A DNA stretch of 64,000 nucleotides from Candidatus Altimarinota bacterium (GTDB lineage: Bacteria; Cyanobacteriota; Cyanobacteriia; Cyanobacteriales; Microcystaceae): assembly GCA_012031035.1 (NCBI GenBank), contig JAAUUT010000001.1, positions 1-64,000 on the forward strand, read 5' to 3'. The first letter of the stretch is position 1, and every line of letters starts with the position of its first letter. Below, one piece after another: positions 45,503 to 54,591 of this stretch. The notes beneath the pieces are model-generated. The model was not told the DNA's origin and searched no databases. It was given only the letters and a program-made list of their open reading frames with translations. A program made the translations under genes and the position numbers.

Positions 45503-46576
45503 TTAAACAGCTAGGCGATCGCCTATCTTTGTCCAAGATTGTCCGATAGAAGATTCAGAAAAGAGTTTAGCATTGCGGGTTTTAACAAAGACTTGCTGAC
45601 CGAGTTGCAAATTTAGTCGTGCAAACTGTTCTTGAGTGATATGAGCCGTAATCGTTAGATCGTCTGGTAACGCTAATTCTACTTGAATATCCCTACCCAA
45701 ACGTAAGATCCGTTGAACTGTAGCACCAGTATTCGATCCATCGGCGTGCAGTTGAATCTTAAAATCGTGGGGACGGACAAAGATTTGAGAATTTAAAGGG
45801 TTGAAATTGCCATTTCCATTACTAGACAGGCGATCGCGGAACAAACGCGCCGAAGTTGGCAGAACGTTAACTTCTCCCACAAAACTCATGACAAATGGTG
45901 TTGCGGGATGGTCGTAAATTTCAGCAGGCGATCCAACCTGTTCGATGCGTCCGTTGTTCATCACCACGATTTCGTCTGCTACTTCCATTGCTTCTTCTTG
46001 GTCGTGAGTGACAAAAATACTGGTCATGCCAACTTCGTCGTGCAACCGTCGCAACCAAGCGCGTAGTTCTTTGCGGACTTTAGCATCCAAAGCGCCAAAC
46101 GGTTCGTCTAACAGGAGAACTTGCGGTTGTACGGCTAAGGCACGGGCAAGGGCAACTCTTTGTCGCTGCCCTCCAGAAAGTTGTGAGGGATAGCGATCGC
46201 CCAATCCTTGCAATTGAATTAATTCTAATAATTCTTCAACTTTTTGCTTAGCGTATTGACGAGTGTATTTACGAATTTCTAAGCCAAAGGCTATATTTTG
46301 GCGAACCGTTAGGTGTTTAAAAAGCGCGTAATGCTGAAAAACAAAGCCAATATTGCGCTTTCTAACGTCTACATGGGTAGTATCTCTACCGTTGATAACA
46401 ATTGAACCCGAATCTAGACTTTCTAAACCCGCGATCGCTCTTAATAAGGTAGATTTTCCCGATCCGGAAGGCCCTAATAAGGCTACTAATTTATGGTCTT
46501 TGACTTCTAAACTGACGTTTTCTAAGGCTTGAAAGTTACCGAATTTTTTGGAAACTTTGTTGATGATAATGCTCAT
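45503..46576 (-). CDS. cysA: Sulfate/thiosulfate ABC transporter ATP-binding protein
   Basis: 357 residues. Walker [14 protein letters not shown] (about 34-46), Q-loop, signature [15 protein letters not shown], Walker [13 protein letters not shown] and switch His in FVTHDQEE. The C-terminal TOBE region includes [10 protein letters not shown]. It powers sulfate import by CysT/CysW. It is the last gene of the locus, about 130 bases after cysW; that gap holds repeats. In many bacteria it is the gene shared with thiosulfate import. Confidence 0.94.
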   Translation of the reverse strand: MSIIINKVSKKFGNFQALENVSLEVKDHKLVALLGPSGSGKSTLLRAIAGLESLDSGSIVINGRDTTHVDVRKRNIGFVFQHYALFKHLTVRQNIAFGLEIRKYTRQYAKQKVEELLELIQLQGLGDRYPSQLSGGQRQRVALARALAVQPQVLLLDEPFGALDAKVRKELRAWLRRLHDEVGMTSIFVTHDQEEAMEVADEIVVMNNGRIEQVGSPAEIYDHPATPFVMSFVGEVNVLPTSARLFRDRLSSNGNGNFNPLNSQIFVRPHDFKIQLHADGSNTGATVQRILRLGRDIQVELALPDDLTITAHITQEQFARLNLQLGQQVFVKTRNAKLFSESSIGQSWTKIGDRLAV

Positions 46577-46673
46577 AATTTGGTGAATAGTAAATGGCGA
46601 TTGGGGAACGTTCTTTGGAGGACAAGGAAGACAAGGGAGAATATTGACGGATGTACTACTGAAACTCCTGTAA

Positions 46674-46693
46674 AGACGCGATATATCGCGTCT
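46674..46693. repeat. Second copy of the AGACGCGATATATCGCGTCT palindrome
   Basis: It is identical over 20 bases to 34032-34051 and lies between cysW and cysA, preceded by AC(A)AGG-type 9-mers (about 46614-46640). The flanking GTA/TAC bases extend the similarity. Confidence 0.75.
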
Positions 46694-46708
46694 CTACTTA
46701 ATTCATGA

Positions 46709-47518
46709 TTACTGAACTTTAGCCGTTCTACGTTCTAAAATTTCTTTGAGAACTAAGGTGACAGCAGCAAGTAAGGCTAAAAGTGCAGCAGCACTAAAAG
46801 CAGCTTCGGTTTGATAATTTTTATAAGCTTGTTCGACCAAAATTGGTAAAGTTGCCGTTCGTCCGAGGATGCTTCCAGACACGACAGAAACAGCGCCAAA
46901 TTCTCCCATTGCTCTTGCATTGGTTAACAGAACTCCGTATAGTAAACCCCAACGAATATTAGGAAGTGTCACTCGCCAAAAAATCTGCAAGTCGCTTGCG
47001 CCTAGCGTTCTTGCAGCTTCTTCTTGGTCGGAACCCATTTCTTCTAATACTGGGATAACTTCTCGCGCCACGAAGGGGAAAGTGACAAAAATTGTTGCCA
47101 TTACCATTCCAGGTAAAGCAAAAATGACTTTAATTCCCATCGTTTCTAGCCAACTGCCGAACCATCCCAGCCTTCCGTAAAGAAGAACTATCATTAAACC
47201 AGCAACAACGGGAGAAACCGAGAAAGGAAGGTCGATAATACTCATTAATAACGCACGACCTCGAAATTGATTGCGTGCGATGACCCAGGCGGCACAGAGT
47301 CCAAAAATTGTGTTTAAAACAAGTGAGATTACAGTAATTATTAAACTTAATTGAACCGCATGGATAAACTCTCTAGCACTGAGTGCATTTATAAATGGTT
47401 GAATTCCTTTATGAAAAGCTTCATAAAATACTGCCGCAGCAGGTATTAATAAAACTAAAAATAGATAGGCGATCGCTACGCTAATAAAAATAACTCTGGG
47501 AGATTTAACGAACTGCAT
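46709..47518 (-). CDS. cysW: Sulfate ABC transporter permease CysW
   Basis: 269 residues with about six membrane spans. Seen: [22 protein letters not shown], the permease EAA motif [25 protein letters not shown] (coupling helix to CysA) and [20 protein letters not shown], the CysW hallmark. Its start overlaps the end of cysT by 14 bases. Confidence 0.94.
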   Translation of the reverse strand: MQFVKSPRVIFISVAIAYLFLVLLIPAAAVFYEAFHKGIQPFINALSAREFIHAVQLSLIITVISLVLNTIFGLCAAWVIARNQFRGRALLMSIIDLPFSVSPVVAGLMIVLLYGRLGWFGSWLETMGIKVIFALPGMVMATIFVTFPFVAREVIPVLEEMGSDQEEAARTLGASDLQIFWRVTLPNIRWGLLYGVLLTNARAMGEFGAVSVVSGSILGRTATLPILVEQAYKNYQTEAAFSAAALLALLAAVTLVLKEILERRTAKVQ

Positions 47519-48364
47519 AACGACGACCCCACTGTTGCAAGAGATTGATAATTAGCAAGGCTAATAACGAGACTAAAAGTAGTACCGTCCCAATAACTGT
47601 TGCACCTGCATAATCGTATTGTTCTAATCTTTGGAAGACGAGAACGGGCGCAATTAAATCTTTAAAAGGGATGTTAGAAGCAACAATAACAACCGAGCCA
47701 TATTCTCCTACTGCTCTCGAAAATCCTAGAGCGATTCCTGTTAAAATTGTCGGGATTAAAGGCGGTAAAATGACTCGAAAAATGTTTGCGATCGCGATGC
47801 GCCTAACGACCATGCTGCCTCTTCTATTTCTTTCTCCATTTCTTGGAGAACGGGTTGTAAAGTTCTCACGACAAAAGGCAAAGAAATAAACAGCATTGCC
47901 ACAAATACGCCCACGCGAGTAAAGGCAATTTTGATGCTAAACGGTGCAAACAATTGACCGAGCCAACCTTTTTCGCTATAAACTGTTGCTAATACTAAAC
48001 CTGCTACCGATGTCGGCAAAGCAAAAGGTAAATCGACGGCTGCATCGATAAATTTCCGACCAGGAAACTGATAGCGAACTAATACCCATGCCACTAACGT
48101 TCCCATCAATCCGTTAATTAAACCTGCTGCTAAAGAAGTAACAAAAGTAACGTTGTAAGCAGATAGCGCAATTGGACTAGTCGCAATTCGCCAAAATTCA
48201 GCAGCCCCTAACGTTAGCGATTTTGATATTAAAGCGCTAACTGGTAACAATAAAATCAATACTAAATAAACAACTGTTACTAGCCAAGGGAGAGAAATAG
48301 AAGCTAACCAGTTTCTTGTCTTTTTTTGTTTTAACGGATGCGAATAAGAAATCGATTCAGTCAT
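47505..48364 (-). pseudogene. cysT: Sulfate ABC transporter permease CysT, interrupted by a frameshift
   Basis: Two frames give one ~286-residue permease. The first (48364 down) covers the N-terminal spans, LVATVYSEKGWLGQ-like region and the EAA start ([18 protein letters not shown]). The second (to 47505) continues [30 protein letters not shown]. The switch is at the run of five T (plus-strand A5, 47778-47782); six would restore the frame and give [15 protein letters not shown]. All other sulfate-uptake genes around it are intact, which favours a sequence indel over true loss. Confidence 0.88.
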
Positions 48365-48386
48365 CAGATAATCCTTTCAAATTTTG

Positions 48387-48689
48387 CTACCAGCCATCTC
48401 GTTCTAGATCGGATTCTTTCCAAATCTCAATATCTAGCTCGCAAAGATAGATTAAAGCACTATCAATTGCTTGAGATGAACCCGATAATTGAAGATCGAA
48501 CCAACCATCGCCGCGCGCATTTGCTCCTAACATAGCAGCTAAAATATTAACGTTTAAATCATGACGAGAAGCTAGATTAGAAACAATTGGTTCGTGATGA
48601 TATTTCTTGGGGATTTTAATTTTAATACGTGCTTGAGTTGGTCGATTTCTTTCTGTTTCATCGAGATTTAAAATGTTTGGGTTACTCAT
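48387..48689 (-). CDS. NIL-domain small protein of the sulfate locus
   Basis: About 100 residues from the ATG at 48689, which has GGAGAG a few bases upstream; a TTG further out is rejected. The NIL domain, a ferredoxin-like fold also found on methionine ABC transporters, is visible: RIKIKIPKKYHHEPIVSNLA, LNVNILAAMLGANARGDGWFDLQL and ALIYLCELDIEIW. It sits between sbpA and cysT, as in Synechocystis from memory. It may sense a sulfur compound. Confidence 0.82.
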   Translation of the reverse strand: MSNPNILNLDETERNRPTQARIKIKIPKKYHHEPIVSNLASRHDLNVNILAAMLGANARGDGWFDLQLSGSSQAIDSALIYLCELDIEIWKESDLERDGW

Positions 48690-48708
48690 TACACTCTCCG
48701 AACTAGGA

Positions 48709-49764
48709 TTACTTGCCAATTTTGTTCATGATTTTGTCAAATCCCGCACCATCATCAAAAAATTGTTGTTGAATTTTGTCCCATCCTCCTAAATCTTTAA
48801 CAGTAAAAAGATTTTTAACCGTCGGATATTGAGCCGAGAATTCTTTAGCAACGGTTTCATCAACGGGACGAAAACCAACTTGAGCAAATTCGCGTTGTGC
48901 TTCGGGGGTAAAGAGAAACTGAGCGAATGCTTCTGCTACTTCGCGAGTGCCATGTTTGTCTACATTAGCATCGACAACGGCAACGGGATTATCAATTGAA
49001 ATGTTGTAATCTGTAGGAACAAAATAAGGCGTTCCTTCTCCTTTTTGTTTGGCTAAAATTACTTCGTTTTCATAGTTAATTAAGACGTTGCCTTGACCTT
49101 GTTTGTAAAAAACATCGCTAGATTCGCGGGCATCTTTTGGCAAAACGGGTGCATTTTTTAATACTTTTTCAACAAATTGTTCGGCTTCTTGTGGGGTTCC
49201 CCCTGCTTGCGTTATTGCACCCCAAAGCGCTAGAAAGTTCCATCTCGCACCGCCAGATGTTTTGGGGTTGGCAGTGATGACTTGAACGCTATCATTGGCA
49301 AGATCTGACCATTGATTGATTTTTATATTGTCATCGCGAGTGACGAGCGCAGCAACCGATTTATGCAATATAGATTCATTGGGTAATTCTTGTTCCCAAC
49401 CCGCTTTAATCAGTCCTGCTGTTTCTATCTTTTTGGTATCGAGAGCTAACGCAAGCGCAACTATATCGGCTTCTAACCCATCAATAACGGCACGAGTTTG
49501 CGAACCCGATCCCCCATAGCTTTGGTCGAAGGTAACAGTTTGTCCCGTTTTGTTCTGCCATTGCTTAGTAAATAAGGGAATTATTTTTTCGTAGGCACTC
49601 TGAGTTACGGCGTAGGAAACCAACGTTAGCTTAGCTGACCCGCTAGCAGTGGCAGTTTGATTGGTGTTGGCATCTGGGTTGCCGCCAGAACAAGACGCGA
49701 TCGCCCAACTCAGTAAGCTTCCCACCAACATCAAACCCAAAAAACGCAGCGATCGCCGTAACAT
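48709..49764 (-). CDS. sbpA: Periplasmic sulfate-binding protein
   Basis: 351 residues. Lipobox-like signal sequence (LLSWAIASCSGGNP), then the sulfate-binding protein fold: LTLVSYAVTQSAYEKIIPLF, TFDQSYGGSGSQTRAVIDGLEADIVALAL, ANPKTSGGARWNFLALWGA and NYENEVILA. It delivers sulfate to CysT/CysW/CysA. It is the first gene of the minus-strand operon and is divergent from cysR, 156 bases away. Confidence 0.94.
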   Translation of the reverse strand: MLRRSLRFLGLMLVGSLLSWAIASCSGGNPDANTNQTATASGSAKLTLVSYAVTQSAYEKIIPLFTKQWQNKTGQTVTFDQSYGGSGSQTRAVIDGLEADIVALALALDTKKIETAGLIKAGWEQELPNESILHKSVAALVTRDDNIKINQWSDLANDSVQVITANPKTSGGARWNFLALWGAITQAGGTPQEAEQFVEKVLKNAPVLPKDARESSDVFYKQGQGNVLINYENEVILAKQKGEGTPYFVPTDYNISIDNPVAVVDANVDKHGTREVAEAFAQFLFTPEAQREFAQVGFRPVDETVAKEFSAQYPTVKNLFTVKDLGGWDKIQQQFFDDGAGFDKIMNKIGK

Positions 49765-49812
49765 TCGTTACACCTCTAAAAAAATTATTTTTATTTCAAG
49801 ATTTAACTATAT

Positions 49813-49825
49813 ATGATTTAATCAT
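49813..49825. promoter_or_regulatory. Palindrome ATGATTTAATCAT in the sbpA-cysR divergent region
   Basis: Six-base arms around one base, 48 bases upstream of sbpA and 95 upstream of cysR. Its size and position suit an operator for the Crp-family CysR or for NtcA-like factors, but the arms do not match the GTA-N8-TAC NtcA consensus. The role is inferred. Confidence 0.35.
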
Positions 49826-49920
49826 GTTTTTCAATACATTTAGATTTAAATCCAAGTCGAAATCTAGACAATCCAGTTCTGTGTCATGCTTGGAATAGAG
49901 CTAACGTCTAAATCTGAAAT

Positions 49921-50712
49921 ATGGCAAAGACCGCCAAGCAACAAAAAGATAATTTACTCAAACAACTAGTTCGAGATACTTATCTATTTAAAGGACTAGA
50001 TGAAACTTGGTTAGCTGAATACCTGCCAAGCGCTCGCGTTAAAGTAGAAAAGCTATTTTCCAATCGTCCCGTCTATACAGCCTTTCTACCCGATCGCTCG
50101 CTGGACGTACTATACGTTATTCTGGATGAGGGTTTGGTCATAACCCGCAGCACTCCCCTCGATCGCATCATTGCCATTAACTATCCAGGCAGTTGTTTTG
50201 GGATGAGAAGTCTACCATTTAGCTACGGATTGGCAACGACAGCGTTTCCTTGTTTGGTAGAGGCGTATAAAACCACTCACGCGCTCGAAATTCCGCTAGA
50301 AACGGTGCAGAAAATCTATGAAGATAGCGAAACCTTTCGCGATCGCTACAAAATGTTATTTGAATTAGGGGAAAAATTTCAATATCATTTACTCAATTGT
50401 GGTACTTATCCGCCACAAGCTGTTGCGTCGTTGTTGCGAGCCTTAATTTATCAAGAACGCGAATTAGGCAATCAACCCGATACCAATGGTATCTATACAT
50501 TCGATCTTCCCGTAGATGTCATTGCGCGTGCCTGTCAACTCAACCAACGCACTGTCGAACAGGTTCTCAAAGGAATGCAGCAAGTCGGCTTACTCGGAAC
50601 TACAAAAGGAGAGGAGGCATCGGGCGATCTTATTAAAGTTATCTCGCCCGAAGGCTTAAAAGAAGTTTACAGCGCCACTAGAGAAAAAGTCTCTTGGTGG
50701 CCGCTGAGGTAA
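49921..50712 (+). CDS. cysR: Crp/Fnr-family transcriptional regulator, probable CysR
   Basis: 263 residues. N-terminal cyclic-nucleotide-binding-like barrel (VLYVILDEGLVITRS, INYPGSCFGMRSL, about 50-130), a dimer helix (FRDRYKMLFELGEKF) and a C-terminal winged helix with LPVDVIARACQLNQRTVEQVLKGMQQVGLL. Divergent from the sulfate-uptake operon, the position of cysR in Synechococcus, where it is needed for the sulfur-starvation response. Identification rests on family plus context. The effector is unknown. Confidence 0.82.
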   Translation: MAKTAKQQKDNLLKQLVRDTYLFKGLDETWLAEYLPSARVKVEKLFSNRPVYTAFLPDRSLDVLYVILDEGLVITRSTPLDRIIAINYPGSCFGMRSLPFSYGLATTAFPCLVEAYKTTHALEIPLETVQKIYEDSETFRDRYKMLFELGEKFQYHLLNCGTYPPQAVASLLRALIYQERELGNQPDTNGIYTFDLPVDVIARACQLNQRTVEQVLKGMQQVGLLGTTKGEEASGDLIKVISPEGLKEVYSATREKVSWWPLR

Positions 50713-50774
50713 GAGAGACAAGGGGGACAAGAGAGACAAGGGGGACAAGGGGGACAAGGTAGACAAGAGAGAAG
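50712..50774. repeat. About seven tandem 9-bp units (AGGGGGACA/AGAGAGACA)
   Basis: It starts at the cysR stop codon. Units alternate AGAGAGACA and AGGGGGACA; this is the complement-related family of the 34122-34202 array. A heptamer AATCACC array follows at about 50803-50830. Confidence 0.8.
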
Positions 50775-50834
50775 TTATACATAAATCTTGTTTTCCTGTT
50801 CCCCAATCACCAATCACCAATCTCCAATCCCCAT

Positions 50835-51584
50835 TTAAACGCGAACGCTTGCGACGCTGAAGGTTGCTAAGGCTTCTACTAAGCTTCTCACGGTAGCAAC
50901 CATCGCGACTTCATCATTAAGTTTGTTAATGGCAGAACCAACACCGATTCCAGAAGCACCAGACGCGATCGCCATAGGAGCAGTTACGCTAGATAAACCC
51001 GATGCACAGAGGACGGGGACGGATACGGCACGACAGATACTGTGAGCCGCAGCTAAAGTAGGAGCAGCTTTTTCGATCGCTCCCAAGACTCCTGGGTGGG
51101 TTGGATTGCTACTCGTACCGCCTTCGGTTTGAATGATATCTGCTCCCGCTTCAACTAGTGCCTGAGCTAGTTGTACTTGTTCGTCCAAGGGAAGAATATG
51201 GGGAACAGTGACAGAAAGAGTTGCATTTGTCAAGAGCGATCGCGTCTTTTGGGTAAGTGCCAGCACTTCTGGCGCTTCAAAACGTCGCCCTTGGGCATAA
51301 AAGCTGTCAAAATTACCGATTTCGACGAGATCTGCGCCTGCTTCAATGGCACTAACCAATAATTCTGGTTCTACTGCGGAAACGCATATCGGTAAATCGA
51401 TTGTTTGGCGGACATAGCGAATTAAATCGACATCAGCCGCAATATCGACAAAAGTAGCGCCGCCTGCTTCGGCTGCTTTGACAACGGCGGTTACTCGTTC
51501 GCGATCGAAATTATTTAAGCCGCTAATGACTTTGAGGGCTTTTTTTTGGGCGAATGCTTTCTGTAATTGAGAATGTAGAGTCAT
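50835..51584 (-). CDS. DUF561/Ycf23-like TIM-barrel protein
   Basis: 249 residues. A (beta/alpha)8-type sequence: KALKVISGLNNFDRERVTAVV, AAEAGGATFVDIAADVDLI, PICVSAVEPELLVSAIEAGADLVEIGNFD, IIQTEGGTSSNP and a phosphate-binding-like GASGIGVGSAINKL near the C-terminus. It is the cyanobacterial and plastid Ycf23/DUF561 family. The enzyme activity is unknown; the barrel resembles ThiG/PdxS-type phosphate-binding folds. Confidence 0.82.
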   Translation of the reverse strand: MTLHSQLQKAFAQKKALKVISGLNNFDRERVTAVVKAAEAGGATFVDIAADVDLIRYVRQTIDLPICVSAVEPELLVSAIEAGADLVEIGNFDSFYAQGRRFEAPEVLALTQKTRSLLTNATLSVTVPHILPLDEQVQLAQALVEAGADIIQTEGGTSSNPTHPGVLGAIEKAAPTLAAAHSICRAVSVPVLCASGLSSVTAPMAIASGASGIGVGSAINKLNDEVAMVATVRSLVEALATFSVASVRV

Positions 51585-51766
51585 AATTTTTCTATATTAA
51601 TCCCGATTAGGATATTTTTACATTTTCTGGAGTAATAGCGATCGCGTTAGTTTAAGCAGGCAATCGGTTTAACCTAATCGTAGAACGAATATAGTCTATA
51701 ACAATTTTTGGCTCAAGGTTATGCCAGAGACGCGCGATCGCGCCTCTAGTCACAATTTTCTATTGT

Positions 51767-51979
51767 CTATTTCTGTTGTTTGAGAGTTTGTAACTGTTGT
51801 AAGAGGACTTCAATTTCGGCTTGTAGATGAAGATACTTAACTTGCGCTTCTGCTTGGTAGGCTTTCATCAATTTCATCAGAGTCGCATCATTATTGTCAG
51901 CAGCAGAATTTTTCTGACTCAATACTGAATCGTCTGATTCTTTAGTGCTAGGTCGGTCGTAGACTAATTGAGAGGTCAT
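51767..51979 (-). CDS. Small coiled-coil hypothetical protein
   Basis: 70 residues. A disordered polar N-terminus (RPSTKESDDSVLSQ) and a C-terminal coiled coil (AEAQVKYLHLQAEIEVLLQQLQ). No family recognised. A palindrome with a HIP1 core lies just past its stop (about 51726-51747). It could be a real small gene, as its ATG and amino acid composition are normal. Confidence 0.5.
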   Translation of the reverse strand: MTSQLVYDRPSTKESDDSVLSQKNSAADNNDATLMKLMKAYQAEAQVKYLHLQAEIEVLLQQLQTLKQQK

Positions 51980-52085
51980 TTATCGTTGAATAGTTATTTG
52001 TACTTACTAAACTTAAATTTCTTATTGTAAGTTAAAAATAACATTAATTGGTATCTCATAAAGCTGTCTTGACTAATTAGTCCTA

Positions 52086-52586
52086 TCAGATTTTTTTAAG
52101 TGACTGTCGTAAAGCCTCTTTAACAGACGCTAAAGTATCGATAGATTGTTCGTAGGAATTGGGAATAGCCCCTTCCCCAATAACTTCTCCGTAAAAAGAA
52201 CTTTTTTTTGTTAACACCACAGGCAACCAAAGATCCCCCAGACAAGAGTCTTTAATGCTAGTTTTATAGCCTAACTTGCGTTCTACCCATTGTCGCCTGC
52301 CCTCTATATCCCGACAGGCTTTGAAAATGTCATGGGCAGGAAATTTAAACCAATCTGGTAATTGAATCGTTAAAGGACAATAGATTAAGTTGCCATGTTG
52401 AGATTGACCTGGTTTGTTCTCCGATCCTAAAGCTGACGCTGCGACGACTTCGACTATTGTATTAGGCGAATGAGTAGGTATCGATTGCTCGATCGCAGTA
52501 ACCATTTTGTTGATGACAGAAGAAGCTGAGTTACGCTTTCCCGATGTATTAATCCCGCAATTAACAACAATAATTACACGACTCAT
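52086..52586 (-). CDS. Hypothetical protein
   Basis: About 166 residues from the ATG at 52586 (a TTG lies two codons earlier). Starts with a strand and glycine turn (SRVIIVVNCGINTSGKRN), then VEVVAASALGSENKPGQ, LTIQLPDWFKFPAHDIFKACRD and GDLWLPVVLTKKSSFYGE. No membrane span or signal peptide. I recognise no family. The 290-base gap upstream holds an 8-bp perfect hairpin (52637-52656). Confidence 0.5.
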   Translation of the reverse strand: MSRVIIVVNCGINTSGKRNSASSVINKMVTAIEQSIPTHSPNTIVEVVAASALGSENKPGQSQHGNLIYCPLTIQLPDWFKFPAHDIFKACRDIEGRRQWVERKLGYKTSIKDSCLGDLWLPVVLTKKSSFYGEVIGEGAIPNSYEQSIDTLASVKEALRQSLKKI

Positions 52587-52878
52587 GTTCAATTAATGAC
52601 TTGCAATCTTCTTGACACTCTTCCATTTTGCTCGAACCTTTCTCAATCGAGAAAGGAATCCTTTACTAGTTTCCCCGATTATGACTAAATAAACTAGTAA
52701 TTTCAAGAAATTCAAAGAATTCGTTTTTTTCTTCTAGAAACGGCGATTGACTATTTACTCTGACTCTTTTATCTGTGTCGTTGGTTCTTTGTCCAATATA
52801 CTCATGACCAATGGCTAATGAAACGAAATCCCGGTTTTTTAAAGCGGGAATGAGTTAATAATTTCGATCCTACTTGAA

Positions 52879-53931
52879 TTACCATTTGTTCCGTAGAAAG
52901 CTTATCAAATTTTTGATGATGGAGCCACTTGTGTCTGGCGATTTGCCGAAATTTGAATCGGGGTTAGCGCTTATTGTAACTGGTTTTTCTCGATTGGCGT
53001 TCGCGTAGCGTGGGCTTTGTCCAATAGTCTTTGACGCTGCTTCTTGGGCAATCACAGCAGGACTTAAGGGTTTTGGTTGTAAAAATTGTGCGGGCATCCC
53101 GTTAGTGGGGAGGTCTTGAAAGACTTCTTCTACTAATCCGGTAATAATCAAGCGAAATGCTGTTTTTTGTATGCTATCCGACGCTCGCTTGAGTTTAAAA
53201 GCCATTTCATCTAAAGAGGTTATCTCATCAGCTAGCTGCCAAAGCTCTAATTCTTGAGTATCGAGTCTAAATGGAACTTGACGAACTAAGGGACGTAAAG
53301 CCGAATTGAGGTCGGGAAGTTTATCGAAAAAACCAGTCCAGTTTTTCACGAGGCGCAAAGCAAACAGCGTGACTTCTGTAGCTCTCATGCTGTTGCCTGT
53401 CATCTCAAGCCATGGTGTTGCAAGATTGTTGGTGGTTTTGTCAGACGACAAGACTTCAAACATAAACCAGCCAGAGGTGACTTCAAACAATTTATAAACT
53501 TGATGTAGATTCATCTGGAAGAGTAATTGCAATTGCTCTGCCTTCAAGACTCCCATGGTTTTCAAATATAAACCAAAGGGATATTCTGCCGGACAGAGAT
53601 CTGCCAATTTTTCAATGACGCGCCGACCCAGCCAACCGCGATTTTCAATCAAATCGATTAATCTTTGCCTGTTCGCGTCATCGGTAATGGCCACTAGCCG
53701 ACCCTTCTCAAACCAAATGTAGCAAAGCGCGATTGTCTTCTGGGCAGCAGCAGAGCCGATTTCCTTCGGAAGCGCTACGTCCCTTGGACGGGCTTTGCCA
53801 ACGCGGATCGCGCAAGGGGTATTCTCATCTACTAAGGGTTGTACTGTGAGCCTTCCCGTTTTGGTACTTAAGTCAATCAGTCGAAACAACTCCGGTAGAG
53901 AGACAGTCTCTAAAGAGCCGCTCATTCCCAT
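52879..53931 (-). CDS. DUF4388 (PATAN-like) domain protein with two in-frame repeat insertions
   Basis: About 350 residues from the ATG at 53931; the frame opens at a TTG (53952). N-terminal DUF4388 domain: MSGSLETVSLPELFRLIDLSTKTGRLTV-type start, then YIWFEKGRLVAI, EYPFGLYLKTMGVLKAEQL, and GWFMFEV. These domains occur on PatA-type response regulators; no receiver domain follows here. The middle is helical (ADEITSLDEMAFKLKRAS) and the tail is disordered. The peptides CAIRVGKARPRDVALPKE and IGQSPRYANAN come from dispersed repeats. Role unknown, perhaps signalling or motility. Confidence 0.7.
   Translation of the reverse strand: MGMSGSLETVSLPELFRLIDLSTKTGRLTVQPLVDENTPCAIRVGKARPRDVALPKEIGSAAAQKTIALCYIWFEKGRLVAITDDANRQRLIDLIENRGWLGRRVIEKLADLCPAEYPFGLYLKTMGVLKAEQLQLLFQMNLHQVYKLFEVTSGWFMFEVLSSDKTTNNLATPWLEMTGNSMRATEVTLFALRLVKNWTGFFDKLPDLNSALRPLVRQVPFRLDTQELELWQLADEITSLDEMAFKLKRASDSIQKTAFRLIITGLVEEVFQDLPTNGMPAQFLQPKPLSPAVIAQEAASKTIGQSPRYANANREKPVTISANPDSNFGKSPDTSGSIIKNLISFLRNKW
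52998..53025. repeat. Dispersed repeat copy inside the DUF4388 gene (C-terminal)
   Basis: GGCGTTCGCGTAGCGTGGGC and the following TTTGTCC form a GC-rich stretch unlike its surroundings. It resembles the GCGTTCGCGTAGCG-type repeats common in cyanobacterial genomes, and is read as IGQSPRYANAN on the coding strand. Confidence 0.6.
53776..53802 (-). repeat. Dispersed repeat copy inside the DUF4388 gene (N-terminal)
   Basis: The minus-strand sequence matches 20726-20753 (GTTGGC..AGCCCGTC, then GGACGTA). On the coding strand it gives VGKARPRDV inside the DUF4388 domain. Confidence 0.65.
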
Positions 53932-53952
53932 TGGATCTTTATCTCCCAACAA

Positions 53953-54540
53953 TATTTAATTTAAGTTTTGGCTCAAAAGGTAAAGTTACTTGCTTTGGTT
54001 AACTAGCAAACTCTAAGGAACAATTGCTCTAGCAATTTATTAGGCGATGCTTTAAAACATCTTGTTAACTAGCGTCATTTTTTTCTTTAGCGCCTAGATT
54101 TTGACTGTTACAAGGGTGTAATTCTTTTTTAACACAAAAAATAACAAGTGATGAAAAATTAATCATTTCACTTATTTGGCAAACCATTTTTTAAAAGTTT
54201 TGAATAACTTTAAAAACCAGGATTGATAAGGTTTTAAAAGTTAAATACTATCATTAGTTTTGCAAAATCTGATTATTTAACGCCTCAATTAATCAATCGA
54301 AAAACCTAGATAAGATTTAGAGTTTATACAATTGTTTTATATAAACTAGTTTTATTGGATATTTGGATTCAATAAACAATTAATTATTTACTTGCTTCTC
54401 TTATCGGATAACAAGCCTTTAAAAACCTTATAAACTCAAAAAGTATAATTTGATACAAAGTTAGATTTTAAGAAAAACAACGAGTTAATTACTTATGAGA
54501 GCGTACTTACAAACCATTGACCGACTAATTAAACTATCAA
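53953..54540. other. AT-rich intergenic gap (about 590 bp), no gene seen
   Basis: It lies between the start of the DUF4388 gene and the terminator of the dehydrogenase gene. Very AT-rich with scattered TTTTAAA and AAAACC motifs. No RNA gene or protein-like frame is found. The end near 53953 should hold the DUF4388 promoter. Confidence 0.5.
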
Positions 54541-54580
54541 AAATATAATAAAAGGCGATCGCATCATAAAATCGCCTTTT
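54541..54580 (-). terminator. Rho-independent terminator of the glycerol-dehydrogenase-like gene
   Basis: On the minus strand AAAAGGCGAT (54580-54571) pairs with ATCGCCTTTT (54559-54550) around an 11-base loop, followed by ATTATATTT. It starts 11 bases past the stop codon. Confidence 0.85.
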
Positions 54581-54591
54581 TAACTTATCTT

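Larger units (their letters stand above)
52931..53931 (-). other. Extent of the DUF4388 gene affected by repeat insertions (see gene entry)
   Basis: Two dispersed-repeat copies lie within this stretch, at 52998-53025 and 53776-53802. Both are translated in frame in the gene described below. Confidence 0.6.

Noticed and set aside
52637-52656. Perfect hairpin CCTTTCTC/GAGAAAGG
   Set aside because: Stable stem but no T tract on either strand and about 220 bases from the nearest stop, so not called a terminator.
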